The translations under genes were made by a program, and so were the position numbers. Under the pieces are notes generated by a model. That model ran no database searches. It saw only the letters and a program-made list of their open reading frames with translations, and was not told the DNA's origin. A stretch of DNA of 64,000 nt from the NCBI GenBank assembly GCA_963786445.1, contig CAWAZU010000001.1:62001-126000 (forward strand), written 5' to 3'. Source of the DNA: JAFKFJ01 sp963786445. Its GTDB lineage: Bacteria > Pseudomonadota > Alphaproteobacteria > Acetobacterales > Acetobacteraceae. Shown here in pieces: positions 1 through 8,484 of this stretch. The first letter of the stretch is position 1; the number at the start of each line of letters is the position of its first letter.

Positions 1-1192
1 TCTTCCGCACCTCCGCGTCCGGCGGCAGCGCGCTGGCGCCATCGACATAGTGCCAGTCCACCATGACGCCGTGTCCGTCCTGCAGCGCCGTGCGGCCGAC
101 GAACGTGCCGAGCGTCGATTGGTGGTCGATCGCGCGCCAGGTCGCGCGGCCGAACGGCGTCGCGAACGTCGCCCCCGGAAAACCCTTGTCGGCCATCGTG
201 TCGGTGTCGGTGCTGCCGGCCTGCGCGATGCCGGCGACGATGGCGTGGATCAGCGCAAAGCCGACCACCGAGCCCATCTTCGCCGGCTCGTTGAACTTCG
301 CCTTGTACGCGGCGCGGAACCTGGCGTCCTCGGGCGACGTCGCGGTGGCGACCGGATAGCCGGTGACGATCCAGCCCTCCGGCGTCTCGGCGCCCAGCGG
401 GTCGAGGTATTCCGGCTCGCCGGTCAACAGCGAGACAACGCCGCGCTTCTCGAACAGCCCGCGCGTGTTGCCCTGGCGGACGAATTTTGTCAGGTCGCCG
501 CCGAAAGTGACGTTGTAGATCGCCTCCGGCTTCGCCTCCTCCAGCGCGGCGACGGTCGCGCCGGCGTCGATCTTGCCGAGCGCGGGCCATTGCTCGGCGA
601 CGAACTCCACATCCGGCCGTGCCGCCTGCAGCAGCTTCTTGAACCATTTGACCGCCGAGGTGCCGTATTCGTAGTTCGGCGCCACCGTCACCCAGCGCTT
701 CGCCGGCAATTTCGCCGCCTCCGGCACCAGCATCGCCGCCTGCATGTAGGTCGAGGGACGCAGCCGGAAGGTCATCCGGTTGCCCTTCTCCCACACCAGC
801 GCATCGGTCAGCGGCTCGCCAGCGATGTAGAGCGTGTGGTGCTGCTTGGCGAAGTCGCTGATGGCGAGACCGATGTTGGAAAGAAAGCCGCCGGCCAGCA
901 GATCGACCTTCTGTTCGTTCACCAGCTCGCCCGCCAGCCGGATCGCGTTCGCCGGCTTGCCGGCGTCGTCGCGGCTGATCACCTCGATCGGCCGGCCGAG
1001 CACGCCGCCCGCCGCGTTCACCTGCTCGACCGCGAGCTGCCAGCCGTTGCGGTAGGGCAGGGTGAAGGCGGGGACGGCGGTGTAGGAGTTGATCTCGCCG
1101 ATGCGGATGGGTGCCGCCGCGGCACGGGCGAACGAAGGTGCGGCGAGGCTCGCCGCGGACGCGGCGAGCAGCGAACGGCGGGTAAGCGGCAT
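1..1192 (-). CDS. ABC transporter substrate-binding protein, branched-chain amino acid type (3' end beyond window)
   Basis: Periplasmic solute receptor of the Leu/Ile/Val-binding (Peripla_BP_6) family. About 397 codons are visible with no stop before the window edge. The N-terminus has a twin-arginine-like, Ala-rich export signal (TRRSLLAASAAS) followed by mature sequence IRIGEINSYTAVP. Family landmarks are visible: AVEQVNAAGGVLGRPIEV (residues about 52-69), the RDDAGKPANAIRLA stretch and a NYEYGTSAVKW segment. The ATG start has an AGGAGG ribosome site about 6 bases upstream. It is the gene after the DUF1345 protein on the same strand. Its transporter partners must lie beyond the left edge. 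The ligand cannot be read from sequence; an aromatic or N-heterocyclic acid would fit the neighbouring operon, but that is inference. Confidence 0.88.
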   Translation of the reverse strand, partial: MPLTRRSLLAASAASLAAPSFARAAAAPIRIGEINSYTAVPAFTLPYRNGWQLAVEQVNAAGGVLGRPIEVISRDDAGKPANAIRLAGELVNEQKVDLLAGGFLSNIGLAISDFAKQHHTLYIAGEPLTDALVWEKGNRMTFRLRPSTYMQAAMLVPEAAKLPAKRWVTVAPNYEYGTSAVKWFKKLLQAARPDVEFVAEQWPALGKIDAGATVAALEEAKPEAIYNVTFGGDLTKFVRQGNTRGLFEKRGVVSLLTGEPEYLDPLGAETPEGWIVTGYPVATATSPEDARFRAAYKAKFNEPAKMGSVVGFALIHAIVAGIAQAGSTDTDTMADKGFPGATFATPFGRATWRAIDHQSTLGTFVGRTALQDGHGVMVDWHYVDGASALPPDAEVRK

Positions 1193-1214
1193 GCGTTCCT
1201 CCTGGGCCGGCGGG

Positions 1215-1862
1215 CTACACCAGTCCGGCGCCGATGTTGACGGAAAGGGCGAGGATGACGGTGTTGAACAGGAAGCCCAGCAGCCCGTGCGCCGTCGCCA
1301 GCCGCCGCAGCTTGCGGCTGGTGATCTGCACGTCGGAGACCTGGAACGTCATGCCCAGCACCAGCGAGAAGTAGAAGAAGTCCCAGTAGTCGGGGGCGGC
1401 ATCGCCGGGGAATTCGAGCCCGCGCGCGACGGCGCCTTCGTCGCCGGCGAGCTCGTAGTACTCGTGCGCGTAGCGCAGCGCGAACACGGTATGCGTCATC
1501 AGCCACGACAGCAACAGCGTCGCGGCGACCATCGCGGCGCGCGTGCCGGCGGGCACGTCCTTGACCGCCGAGAACTCGCCGATGATGGCGACGAAGCTCG
1601 CGGTGACGGCGCCGACGGTGAACCCGAAGACGGTCCACTCGCCCTTTTCCTGCCGCTCGGCGTCGGCGGCGATCCCGCCCGGGCGCGGCACGCTGAACAT
1701 GTGCGCCGACAGGATCAGGAAGACCAGGCAGGCGGTGTCCCAGGCGAGCAGGATGCGCGTCAGTCCGTGCAGGCTCCCCGGCAGCGCCAGTCCGGCGCCG
1801 ATGCCGAGCAGCGCGGAGGCGACCAGCCGTGGCCGTGCGACAATTGCGAGCGGCGCACTCAT
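1215..1862 (-). CDS. DUF1345 family integral membrane protein
   Basis: A 215-residue membrane protein with five to six hydrophobic segments (for example ILLAWDTACLVFLILSAHMF, TVGAVTASFVAIIGEF, AAMVAATLLLSWLMTH and a C-terminal GLLGFLFNTVILALSV). The HTVFALRYAHEYY and PDYWDFFYFSLVLGMTFQVSD stretches are characteristic of DUF1345 proteins, whose function is unknown. The length matches the family. The ATG was chosen because it begins just before the first hydrophobic segment and follows the stop of the upstream DUF1185 gene by 10 bases. It lies between that operon and the binding-protein gene, so it may be co-transcribed with them. Confidence 0.8.
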   Translation of the reverse strand: MSAPLAIVARPRLVASALLGIGAGLALPGSLHGLTRILLAWDTACLVFLILSAHMFSVPRPGGIAADAERQEKGEWTVFGFTVGAVTASFVAIIGEFSAVKDVPAGTRAAMVAATLLLSWLMTHTVFALRYAHEYYELAGDEGAVARGLEFPGDAAPDYWDFFYFSLVLGMTFQVSDVQITSRKLRRLATAHGLLGFLFNTVILALSVNIGAGLV

Positions 1863-1872
1863 GCGGCGCCGC

Positions 1873-2448
1873 TCACCGCAGCCCGTCCTGGCCGACGATG
1901 TCGGCGACGGCCAGCCCGCCGATGCGCGCGAGCGGACGGCCGCTGTCGGTGACCACGACGGCGACCACGATCTCGTCGCGGCGCGGCGCGTCCGGCACGC
2001 GCACTTCCATCGCGTCGAAGTGGCTGCGCACGAAGGCCGCATCCTTGTGGCCGAGCGGCACGTCGATCGCGGTGCCGATGCCGCCACGCTTCTTGGCGCT
2101 CGGCACCAGCGCCGCGCCCTTCTCGACGGCGGCGCGCAGCGGGGCGCCGAGCTTGGGATGCAGGATGGCGGCGGCATGTTCCAGTTCGCCATCCTCGCCG
2201 ACAATGGCGGCCTTGCCGTAGCTGTGTGCCTGGCCGGGCAGGATGCCGAGCGCGCGCACCGCGCGTTCGCCGAGCAGGCCGCCGAGCATTTCGCCGATCG
2301 CGATCAGCTCCGCGAGGTCGTCGGCGAAGCGGCCGGCATAGGGGTTGCCGATCACGGCGATGGCGGCGGCCTTGCGGGTCGGCGGCTTGATGTCCTGGTC
2401 GGCCTCGCGGTGGGTTTCCTCGATCACGGTGAGCAGTTTTCGGATCAT
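1873..2448 (-). CDS. Amino acid synthesis family protein (DUF1185, PF06684)
   Basis: A 191-residue protein of the PF06684 family, annotated 'amino acid synthesis' on weak grounds; its biochemical role is not established. It starts MIRKLLTVIEETHREAD and contains the family blocks AVIGNPYAGRFADDLAEL and GKAAIVGEDGELEHAAAILH, then GIGTAIDVPLGHKDAAFVRSH. Its ATG overlaps the stop of the UPF0280 gene (ATGA), indicating translational coupling. Families PF06684 and UPF0280 often accompany 6-hydroxynicotinate-reductase-like genes, as here, so a role in a late step of N-heterocycle or related ring catabolism is a reasonable inference. Confidence 0.82.
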   Translation of the reverse strand: MIRKLLTVIEETHREADQDIKPPTRKAAAIAVIGNPYAGRFADDLAELIAIGEMLGGLLGERAVRALGILPGQAHSYGKAAIVGEDGELEHAAAILHPKLGAPLRAAVEKGAALVPSAKKRGGIGTAIDVPLGHKDAAFVRSHFDAMEVRVPDAPRRDEIVVAVVVTDSGRPLARIGGLAVADIVGQDGLR

Positions 2449-3308
2449 GGCGGTTCCAGCGCAGGGAGGGTCAGGCCGCAGACGCGCATCCGGCCGCGCA
2501 GCACCAGGACGGCGCCCGCGATGCGGCCGGCGGCGTGCAAAGCATCGGCGAGGTTGCGCCCGGCGTCCAGTGCCGCGTCGATCTCGGCTTGCGTGAGCGC
2601 GCCGACCTGCCAGGTGACGGCGCGCGCGCCGAGGTCGCTGTCGGGGTCGATGTCGCGCGCCGGGCGGCGGATCACCGCCGGATGGCCGGGCAGATCGACC
2701 GCATTGGCGACGATGGTGGCGGCGGCATCGGCCTCGGCGGCGGTGCGCGCCAGCACGGTGACGGCGTCGGCGATGCCGAAGGAGAAGCTGCGTCCGCCCT
2801 GCCCCTTGCAGGCGCGCCCGGAGGTGGCGAGACCGCGTGCCGGATGGTCCGCGGCGAGCACGAACGCGCCGTCCAACGCCGGTGCCGCGAGGTCGGACAC
2901 GAGGCCGCAGCGCAGGTGCTCGCCCGGGGCGAGATGGAAGGCAATATCGCCGCCGTCGTTGACGTAGGCGCGGGCAAGCGTGCGGCCGGCGCAGAGTGCC
3001 GCCAGCAGATGGTCGGCGACGGCGCCGGCGACGGCGGCCATCGGCGTGATGAAGCGGTCGGCGAAGGGCGCGCAGGCAGCGTGCATGGCGCGTGCGACCG
3101 GGCCGGCGGGCGGCAGGGACGGCAGCTTCGTGCGCAGTGCCACGAGTTCGCGGCAGAGCGTCGGCAGCACGGTGGGGAACGCGGCGGCGGCCTGGGCGTA
3201 GGCGGCACGGATTTCGGCCGGCGCCCCCCAGGCGCGGCAGAGGCAGTCGATCGGCCCGTGCTGCAGATGCAGGCGGCCGTCGGGGAGCAGGGCCATTTGT
3301 GCGGTCAC
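2445..3308 (-). CDS. UPF0280 family protein (ApbE superfamily fold)
   Basis: About 283-287 residues. It opens ALLPDGRLHLQHGPIDC and carries HAACAPFADRFITPMAAVAGA, YVNDGGDIAFHL and a GLATSGRACKGQGGRSFSFG block, all typical of UPF0280 (COG2122), a family related to the flavin transferase ApbE; activity unproven. I use a GTG start whose last bases overlap the previous stop (GTGA); an in-frame ATG 12 bases downstream is equally possible, and neither has a clear ribosome site. The 3' end overlaps the DUF1185 start by 4 bases. The run of overlapping genes implies one polycistronic message. Confidence 0.8.
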   Translation of the reverse strand: MTAQMALLPDGRLHLQHGPIDCLCRAWGAPAEIRAAYAQAAAAFPTVLPTLCRELVALRTKLPSLPPAGPVARAMHAACAPFADRFITPMAAVAGAVADHLLAALCAGRTLARAYVNDGGDIAFHLAPGEHLRCGLVSDLAAPALDGAFVLAADHPARGLATSGRACKGQGGRSFSFGIADAVTVLARTAAEADAAATIVANAVDLPGHPAVIRRPARDIDPDSDLGARAVTWQVGALTQAEIDAALDAGRNLADALHAAGRIAGAVLVLRGRMRVCGLTLPALEPP

Positions 3309-4790
3309 GACACCGGAAACCGCACGCCAGCCGGCAGCACCGTCGCCCGCGGCCGTGTCTCGGCCAGCACGTCCTCGACCCGCCGCACGCGCCCCATGTG
3401 GCCGCCGAGGCGCGCGTAATCTTCGCGCGGCAGCGTGAACTCGATCGGCGCGACCAGTGCGGGCGTCGGCACGGAACCGAACGCATTGGCCGGCATCGCC
3501 GTCACGTCGGCCATGAAGGTGATGCCGCCGCCCGGCCACACATAGCTCGGCGCGCCGCCGGCGGTGACCCGCGCCCGGCCCGCTTGCACGGCGCGCGTCA
3601 GCAGCACGGGATTTTCCGTCGCACCGGCCCGCAGACTGCCGCCGGCGCCGGCCATGAACAGCACGGTGCAAAGCGCCGGCTCGCAATTCTCGCCGATGCG
3701 CGCAACCGCGTCGGCGATGGCGGGCGGCATCTGCGCCGGCTGCGGGCGCAGCGTCGTCGTCCAGCACGAACCACGCGGCGTGCTCGCCGGTGGTGGAGAC
3801 CATCAGCAGCCGCAGCCCCGGCCACGCGATTTTCGGGTCGATGCGCTCGATGACGGCGAGCGGATCGGCGATGTCGGTGCCGCCCCAGCCCTGGCCGGGA
3901 TTGGCGACCTGGAAATACCGGCCGGGCGTGGAGCGGCGCCCGCGCACGCGAATCCCCGCCGGCCGCATGTCGAGGAAGCGGCCCGCCTGATGCTCGGTCA
4001 GCACGCCGGTGATGTGGTCATCGACCACGATCACCTCGTCGGCATGGCCGAGCCACTGGCTCGCGAAAATGCCGATGGTGGCGGAGCCGCAGCCGACGCG
4101 CATCCGCTGCTCCGGCACGCCATCGACGATCGGCGCCGCACCCGCCTGCACCGTCACCGCCGCGCCGCCATCGACGGCGAGCTCGACCGCACCGCCGTTG
4201 GCGAGCGCGAGCAGCGTCTCGCACGTCACCACGCCTTCGCGCTTCGACCCGCCGGTCAGGTGCCGCACGCCGCCGAGCGAAAGCATCTGGCTGCCGTATT
4301 CCGCCGTGGTGACGTGGCCGACCGGCTCGCCCTGCACGCGCACGGCGGAACATTCCGCGCCGAGATGGCGGTCGGTGTCGATCTTCACCTTCAGCCCGCA
4401 ATAACTGAAGATGCCTTCGGTCACCACGGTGACCATGTCCACGCCTGCGATCTCGGCGGAGACGATGAACGGCGCCGGCTTGTAGTCGGGATAGGTGGTG
4501 CCGGCGCCGATGGCGGTGACGAACACGTCCTGCGCCGCGATCGGGTTGCCGGACCAGCCGGCGCCGGCGAACGCGACCAGTTCCGGCGTTCGCGCGATCA
4601 CCGTCAGCGGGTCCATGCGCGCGAGCCGGCCGCCGATGTTGCCGTAGCGGTCGCAGGCGCCGGTCTTGCCGGGACGGATGCGGCACAGCACCGGGCAGGC
4701 ATCGCAGGTGACGACGCCCGGCTCGGCGCGCTTCGCCGCCTCCAGCGCGGCTTCTTCCGGCGCGGCGGGATCGGCGTGCGTGGTGGTCAT
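3305..4790 (-). pseudogene. 6-hydroxynicotinate reductase-like protein, interrupted by a +1 frameshift
   Basis: The N-terminal two thirds (from ATG 4790) contains a cysteine cluster CDACPVLCRIRPGKTGAC, compatible with Fe-S binding, then TVVTEGIFSYCGLKVKIDTD and MRVGCGSATIGIFASQWLG, matching 6-hydroxynicotinate reductase-like proteins. In Eubacterium barkeri the named enzyme reduces 6-hydroxynicotinate to 1,4,5,6-tetrahydro-6-oxonicotinate. After VLDDD (bases about 3753-3761) the frame runs on into meaningless Arg/Ala-rich sequence, while the expected continuation (LRPQPAQMPPAIADAVARI to the stop at 3305) is in the next frame. One extra base near 3752 explains this. The start overlaps the molybdopterin subunit stop (ATGA). 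The gene is either inactivated or carries a sequencing error. Confidence 0.8.
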
Positions 4791-7057
4791 TGCCGGAGCG
4801 CCGCCAGCACGCGGTCGGGCGTGGCCGGCACGTGGGTGATGCGCGCGCCGGTCGCGTGCGCGATCGCGTTGAGGATCGCCGGCGCGGTCGCGATCAACGC
4901 CGGCTCGCCGACGCCTTTCGCGCCGTACGGGCCGAGCGGATCGGCGTGCTCGATCAGCAGCACGTCGATCGGCGGGATGTCGCCGATCGTCGGGATCAGG
5001 TAGTCGTGCAGGTTCTCGGTGCGGCCGGGCACGAACTCCTCCATCAGCGCGAGGCCGAGCCCCTGCGCGATGCCGCCGTGGATCTGGCCCTCCACCAGCG
5101 TCGGATTGACGGCGCGGCCGACATCGTGGGCGGCGACGATGCGCAGCGCGCGCACCGTGCCGAGTGCGATGTCCACCTCCACCAGCGCCGCCTGGGCGGC
5201 GAAGGCGTAGGACGCGTACGGGATGCCCTGGCCGTCGGTGTCGAGCGGCGTCGTCGGCGGATCGAATTTGCCCACGCCGCTGAGCACAAGATTTTCCGCG
5301 TCGGCGTCGAACGCCGCCGGATCGAGCGTCGTCGTGCCGCCCGCATCGGTGACGATGATGCGCCCATCGTGCAGCCGGATCGTCGCGTCCGCGCCCGCGT
5401 TGCAGCGGCGCAGGACTTCGCCGCGCAATGCCTCGCCGGCCCGCTTGGCGGCATTGCCGCTGACGAAAGTCTGCCGCGAGGCGCTGGTTTTTCCCGCATC
5501 GCGCGTGCGGTCGGTGTCGCCGGCCACCAGGTCCACCGTCGCCACCGGCACGCCGAGCGCGTCGGCGGCGATCTGCACCATGATCGTGTTCGATCCCTGG
5601 CCGATATCGACCGCGCCGGAAAACAGCACCGCGCGCCCGTCGCGGCGAATCCCCATCACCATCTCGGAGGGATTGGGCAGGCTGGTGTTGCCGATGCCGT
5701 ACCACATGCAGGCGATGCCGGCGCCATGCCGCAGCGCGCCGCGCGCGGCTGCGTTGAACGCCGTCGCTGCGTCGCGCAGCGCCTGCCAGTGCGGCCTGAT
5801 GGCATCGAGGCATTCCGGCAGCGCCGCGCCGGCGCCCAGCACCTGCCCGGTCGCGGTGGTGCTGCCGACGCCGAGCGCGTTGCGGCGCCGGATTTCCCAC
5901 GGATCAAGCCCGAGCCGTTGTGCGAGCATGTCCATCAGCGCCTCGCCGGCGATCGCCGCCTGCGGCACGCCGAAACCGCGGAACGCGCCGGAGGGCGGCG
6001 CGGTGGTGTGGATCGCCGCCGTCGTACACAGCACGTTCGGCACCGCATACGGCCCCATCGCATGCACCGGCACGCGGTTGGCGACGGTCGGCCCCCAGCT
6101 GGCATAGGCGCCGGTGTCGAAATCGCCGTCGAAGCGGAACGCGACCAGTTTTCCCTCGGCATCGGCGGCGGCCTCGGCGGCGATGCGCGCGGGATGGCGT
6201 TTCGTGGTCGCGGCCATGCTCTCCGGCCGCGTGTAGATCATGCGCACCGGCTTGCGCAGCAGCCACGCCGCGACGCAGGCCAGCGGCTGCATCGAGAGAT
6301 CGAGCTTGCCGCCGAAGCCGCCGCCGACCGCGGTCGGCACCACGCGCACCTGTTCCTTTGCGATGCCGAGGATCGGCGCGAGTTCGTCGCGGTCCATGTA
6401 AGGGGTCTGCGTGCAGGCGACGATTTCGATGCGGTCGCCGACGCGGCGCGCATAGCCGGCCTCCGGTTCGATATAGGCGTGCTCGACGAAGCTCGTGCGC
6501 ACCGCGATCTCGGCGCGCGCCGCCGCGCCGCGCAGCGCGGCGACGACATCGCCGCGCGCGACGCGGCCGCGGCACAGCACGTTGCCGGGCGCGTGCGGGT
6601 GCAGCTCCGGCGCGCCGGCCGCATTCTCGAACGTGACCGGCGCCAACAGCTGCCACGCAATGGGAAGATCATCGTCGCGAATGTCGGCGAGCGTGTCGGC
6701 ATCGCCGACCAGCGCGCACACCGGCTCGCCGCGATGCCGCACATAGCCGTCGGCAAGCACCGGCTGATCCTTGCCGGTCGGATAGATGCCGTAGAGGTTG
6801 CGGCCGGGAATGTCGGCGGCCGTCAGGACGCGCACGAGACCGGGATGCGCCGCGTGCAGCGCCGCGAGATCGCCGAGCGTGAAGCGGGCATGCGCGTGCG
6901 GGCTGCGCACCGCGCGCAGCGTCAGGAACGCCTCGTTCGGCAGTGCGTCGGCGCCGAATTTTTCCGCGCCGGTGAGCTTCGGGATGCCATCGACTTTCGC
7001 CAGCCGCGTGCCGACCGAAGCGCCCTCACCCCGCCCTTGGTCTGCTTCGCAGCCCAA
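4787..7057 (-). CDS. Xanthine dehydrogenase-family molybdopterin-binding subunit
   Basis: Large catalytic subunit (CoxL/XdhB type) of a molybdenum hydroxylase, which adds water-derived oxygen to an N-heterocycle or aldehyde. Recognisable order: GTRLAKVDGIPKLTGAEKFG (a/b hammerhead start), PTAVGGGFGGKLDLSMQPLA, APPSGAFRGFGVPQAAIAGE, FSGAVDIGQGSNTIMVQIAA and the C-terminal GPYGAKGVGEPALIATAPAI with the conserved Glu. No good start codon precedes the first domain: the sequence immediately upstream is a palindromic repeat. A TTG at 7057 is only a guess. In related organisms this domain can be fused to the 2Fe-2S domain, and the upstream gene encodes exactly that in another frame, so the repeat may have split a fusion gene. 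Its stop overlaps the next start (ATGA). Confidence 0.82.
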   Translation of the reverse strand: MGCEADQGRGEGASVGTRLAKVDGIPKLTGAEKFGADALPNEAFLTLRAVRSPHAHARFTLGDLAALHAAHPGLVRVLTAADIPGRNLYGIYPTGKDQPVLADGYVRHRGEPVCALVGDADTLADIRDDDLPIAWQLLAPVTFENAAGAPELHPHAPGNVLCRGRVARGDVVAALRGAAARAEIAVRTSFVEHAYIEPEAGYARRVGDRIEIVACTQTPYMDRDELAPILGIAKEQVRVVPTAVGGGFGGKLDLSMQPLACVAAWLLRKPVRMIYTRPESMAATTKRHPARIAAEAAADAEGKLVAFRFDGDFDTGAYASWGPTVANRVPVHAMGPYAVPNVLCTTAAIHTTAPPSGAFRGFGVPQAAIAGEALMDMLAQRLGLDPWEIRRRNALGVGSTTATGQVLGAGAALPECLDAIRPHWQALRDAATAFNAAARGALRHGAGIACMWYGIGNTSLPNPSEMVMGIRRDGRAVLFSGAVDIGQGSNTIMVQIAADALGVPVATVDLVAGDTDRTRDAGKTSASRQTFVSGNAAKRAGEALRGEVLRRCNAGADATIRLHDGRIIVTDAGGTTTLDPAAFDADAENLVLSGVGKFDPPTTPLDTDGQGIPYASYAFAAQAALVEVDIALGTVRALRIVAAHDVGRAVNPTLVEGQIHGGIAQGLGLALMEEFVPGRTENLHDYLIPTIGDIPPIDVLLIEHADPLGPYGAKGVGEPALIATAPAILNAIAHATGARITHVPATPDRVLAALRQ

Positions 7058-8448
7058 GCCCGCAAGCGGGAGAGGGAGAAGTCGCGCCGCTTCCTCCCCC
7101 TCCCGCTTGCGGGAGAGGGTGGCGCGGAGCGCCGGGTGAGGGTCCCACCCGCGTCCAGCACCGCCTCCACGATCTTGCGATAGCCCGTGCAGCGGCACAG
7201 CACGCCGCCCAGCGCGTCCAGCACGTCCGCCTCGCTGGGCGAAGCGGTGCGCGCCAGCAGGTCGCCGGCGGCCATCAGCATGCCGGGGATGCAGATGCCG
7301 CACTGCGCCGCCCCATGCCGCAGGAACGCCTCCTGGAGCCGGCTGAGGACATCGCCCGCCAGCCCCTCCACCGTCTCGACGGTGGCGCCCGCCACCCGGC
7401 CGAGCGGCACCATGCAGGCGCAGACCTGCGCGCCGTCCAGAAGCACCGTGCAGGCGCCGCAATCGCCGGCATTGCAGCCGATTTTCGTTCCCGTCAGGCC
7501 GAGATCGTCGCGCAGCACGTCGGCCAGCCGCCGCGCCGGGTCGGCGAGCAGCCGCACCGCGCGGCCGTTCAGCGTGAAGGCGACCGGCTCGACGGGAGAC
7601 CTCATGCCGCCAGCGCCTCCCGCGCGCCGCAGCGCGGCGACCGCGCGCCGCACCAGTTCCAGCGCCGCCACACGGCGATACGGCGCGGTCCCGCGCACGT
7701 CGTCGATCGGCGACAGCGGCGCCAGGTGCTCGGGGCGCACCAGCGCCGGGTCCGCTTGCTGCCCGACCAGCGCCGCCTCCAGCGCCGGCAGGCGCCGCGC
7801 CACCGGCGAGCAGGCGCCGACCGCGACCCGCGCCCGCGCGATCCCGCCGTCGGCGCCGAACTCCGCGACCGCCGCGACCATGACGATGGAGATGACCAGG
7901 TAGCGCCGCGCCCCGAGTTTCAGGAACACGCTGCTTGTCTGCCCGTCGGTCACGGGAATGCGCAGGCCGAGCGCCAGTTCGTCCGGCCGCCGCGCCGTCT
8001 GCCGCGGGCCGCGCACGAACTCGGTCAACGGCACCACGCGCCGTCCGGCGAGCGAGGCCAGTTCCACCGCGGCATCCAGCGCCAGCAGGCAGGGGATGCC
8101 GTCGGCGGCCGGGCTGGCGTTGCACACATTGCCGAGCACGGTCGCCGCGTTCTGCACCTGCATCCCGCCGATCTGCCGCGCCGCCGCCTTCAGGCCGTCG
8201 AAGGCCGGCGGCAGCCTGGCCGCGATCAGGTCGCTCCAGGTCGCCTGGCAGGGCAGGAACCAGTGGTCGTCCCGCCGCTCGATCCGGCGCAGGCCGGGAA
8301 GACGAAAAATGTCGAGGATGTCCTCGTCCGGGGCGTGCAGCACGCGGGCGGGATAATGGTCCGTGCCGCCGGCCAGCACCGTCCGCGTCCGTTCCGCCAG
8401 CAGCGCGAGCGCCGCCTCAAGCGTGGTCGGACGCAGATACAGCCCCAT
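6922..8448 (-). CDS. FAD-binding plus 2Fe-2S protein of a molybdenum hydroxylase (CoxM-CoxS type fusion)
   Basis: Residues 1-280 form a CoxM-type FAD domain (VLAGGTDHYPARVLH, AARQIGGMQVQNAATVLGNV, SPAADGIPCLLALDA). From about residue 282 (MRSPVEPVAFTLNGRAVRLL) a CoxS-type electron-transfer domain follows, with the plant-type cluster GCNAGDCGACTVLLDG and the second cluster CGICIPGM...CRCTGYRKIVEAV. The two are joined in one frame by a Gly-rich linker (AGGAGG), whereas they are usually separate genes overlapping by ATGA; the alternate frame here would indeed end in ATGA. Native similarity stops near base 7142; the last 70 residues read through a palindromic repeat and then out of frame into the molybdopterin gene. 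The start has GGGAG 8 bases upstream and lies just below a perfect palindrome. Confidence 0.82.
   Translation of the reverse strand: MGLYLRPTTLEAALALLAERTRTVLAGGTDHYPARVLHAPDEDILDIFRLPGLRRIERRDDHWFLPCQATWSDLIAARLPPAFDGLKAAARQIGGMQVQNAATVLGNVCNASPAADGIPCLLALDAAVELASLAGRRVVPLTEFVRGPRQTARRPDELALGLRIPVTDGQTSSVFLKLGARRYLVISIVMVAAVAEFGADGGIARARVAVGACSPVARRLPALEAALVGQQADPALVRPEHLAPLSPIDDVRGTAPYRRVAALELVRRAVAALRRAGGAGGMRSPVEPVAFTLNGRAVRLLADPARRLADVLRDDLGLTGTKIGCNAGDCGACTVLLDGAQVCACMVPLGRVAGATVETVEGLAGDVLSRLQEAFLRHGAAQCGICIPGMLMAAGDLLARTASPSEADVLDALGGVLCRCTGYRKIVEAVLDAGGTLTRRSAPPSPASGRGRKRRDFSLSRLRAWAAKQTKGGVRALRSARGWRKSMASRSSPARKNSAPTHCRTRRS
7023..7142. repeat. Palindromic repeat element, about 120 bp, inside the hydroxylase operon
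   Basis: The ends are inverted copies (CCCTCACC at 7023 and GGTGAGGG at 7135-7142). Inside, CCCGCAAGCGGGAGAGGGAG (7059-7078) faces CTCCCGCTTGCGGGAGAGGG (7100-7119), giving a long hairpin potential. The GC-rich composition and the motifs CTCCCGCAAGCGGGAG and GGCGCGGAGCGCCGGGTGAG resemble dispersed palindromic repeats found between genes in many proteobacteria. It sits exactly where the 2Fe-2S domain ends and the molybdopterin domain should begin, and the two domains are in different frames across it. I saw no second copy in this window. Confidence 0.75.
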
Positions 8449-8460
8449 GCGGCCGCTCCC

Positions 8461-8484
8461 GGATCATATGCACACATATGATCC
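8461..8484. promoter_or_regulatory. Perfect 10-bp-arm palindrome upstream of the hydroxylase operon, probable operator
   Basis: GGATCATATG, a 4-base spacer CACA, then CATATGATCC: a perfect inverted repeat with AT-rich centre, 13 bases upstream of the FAD-subunit start codon in a 54-base gap between two same-strand genes. It is not followed by a T-run on either strand, which argues against a terminator. The form suits a dimeric repressor such as a GntR, MarR or TetR protein controlling the operon below. The regulator is not identified. Confidence 0.55.

Noticed and set aside
2445..5900. One continuous minus-strand frame that appears to join the molybdopterin region, reductase and UPF0280
   Set aside because: The frame carries true coding sequence only for the reductase N-terminus and UPF0280; the first part and the middle are out-of-frame shadows, so this is not a giant fusion protein.
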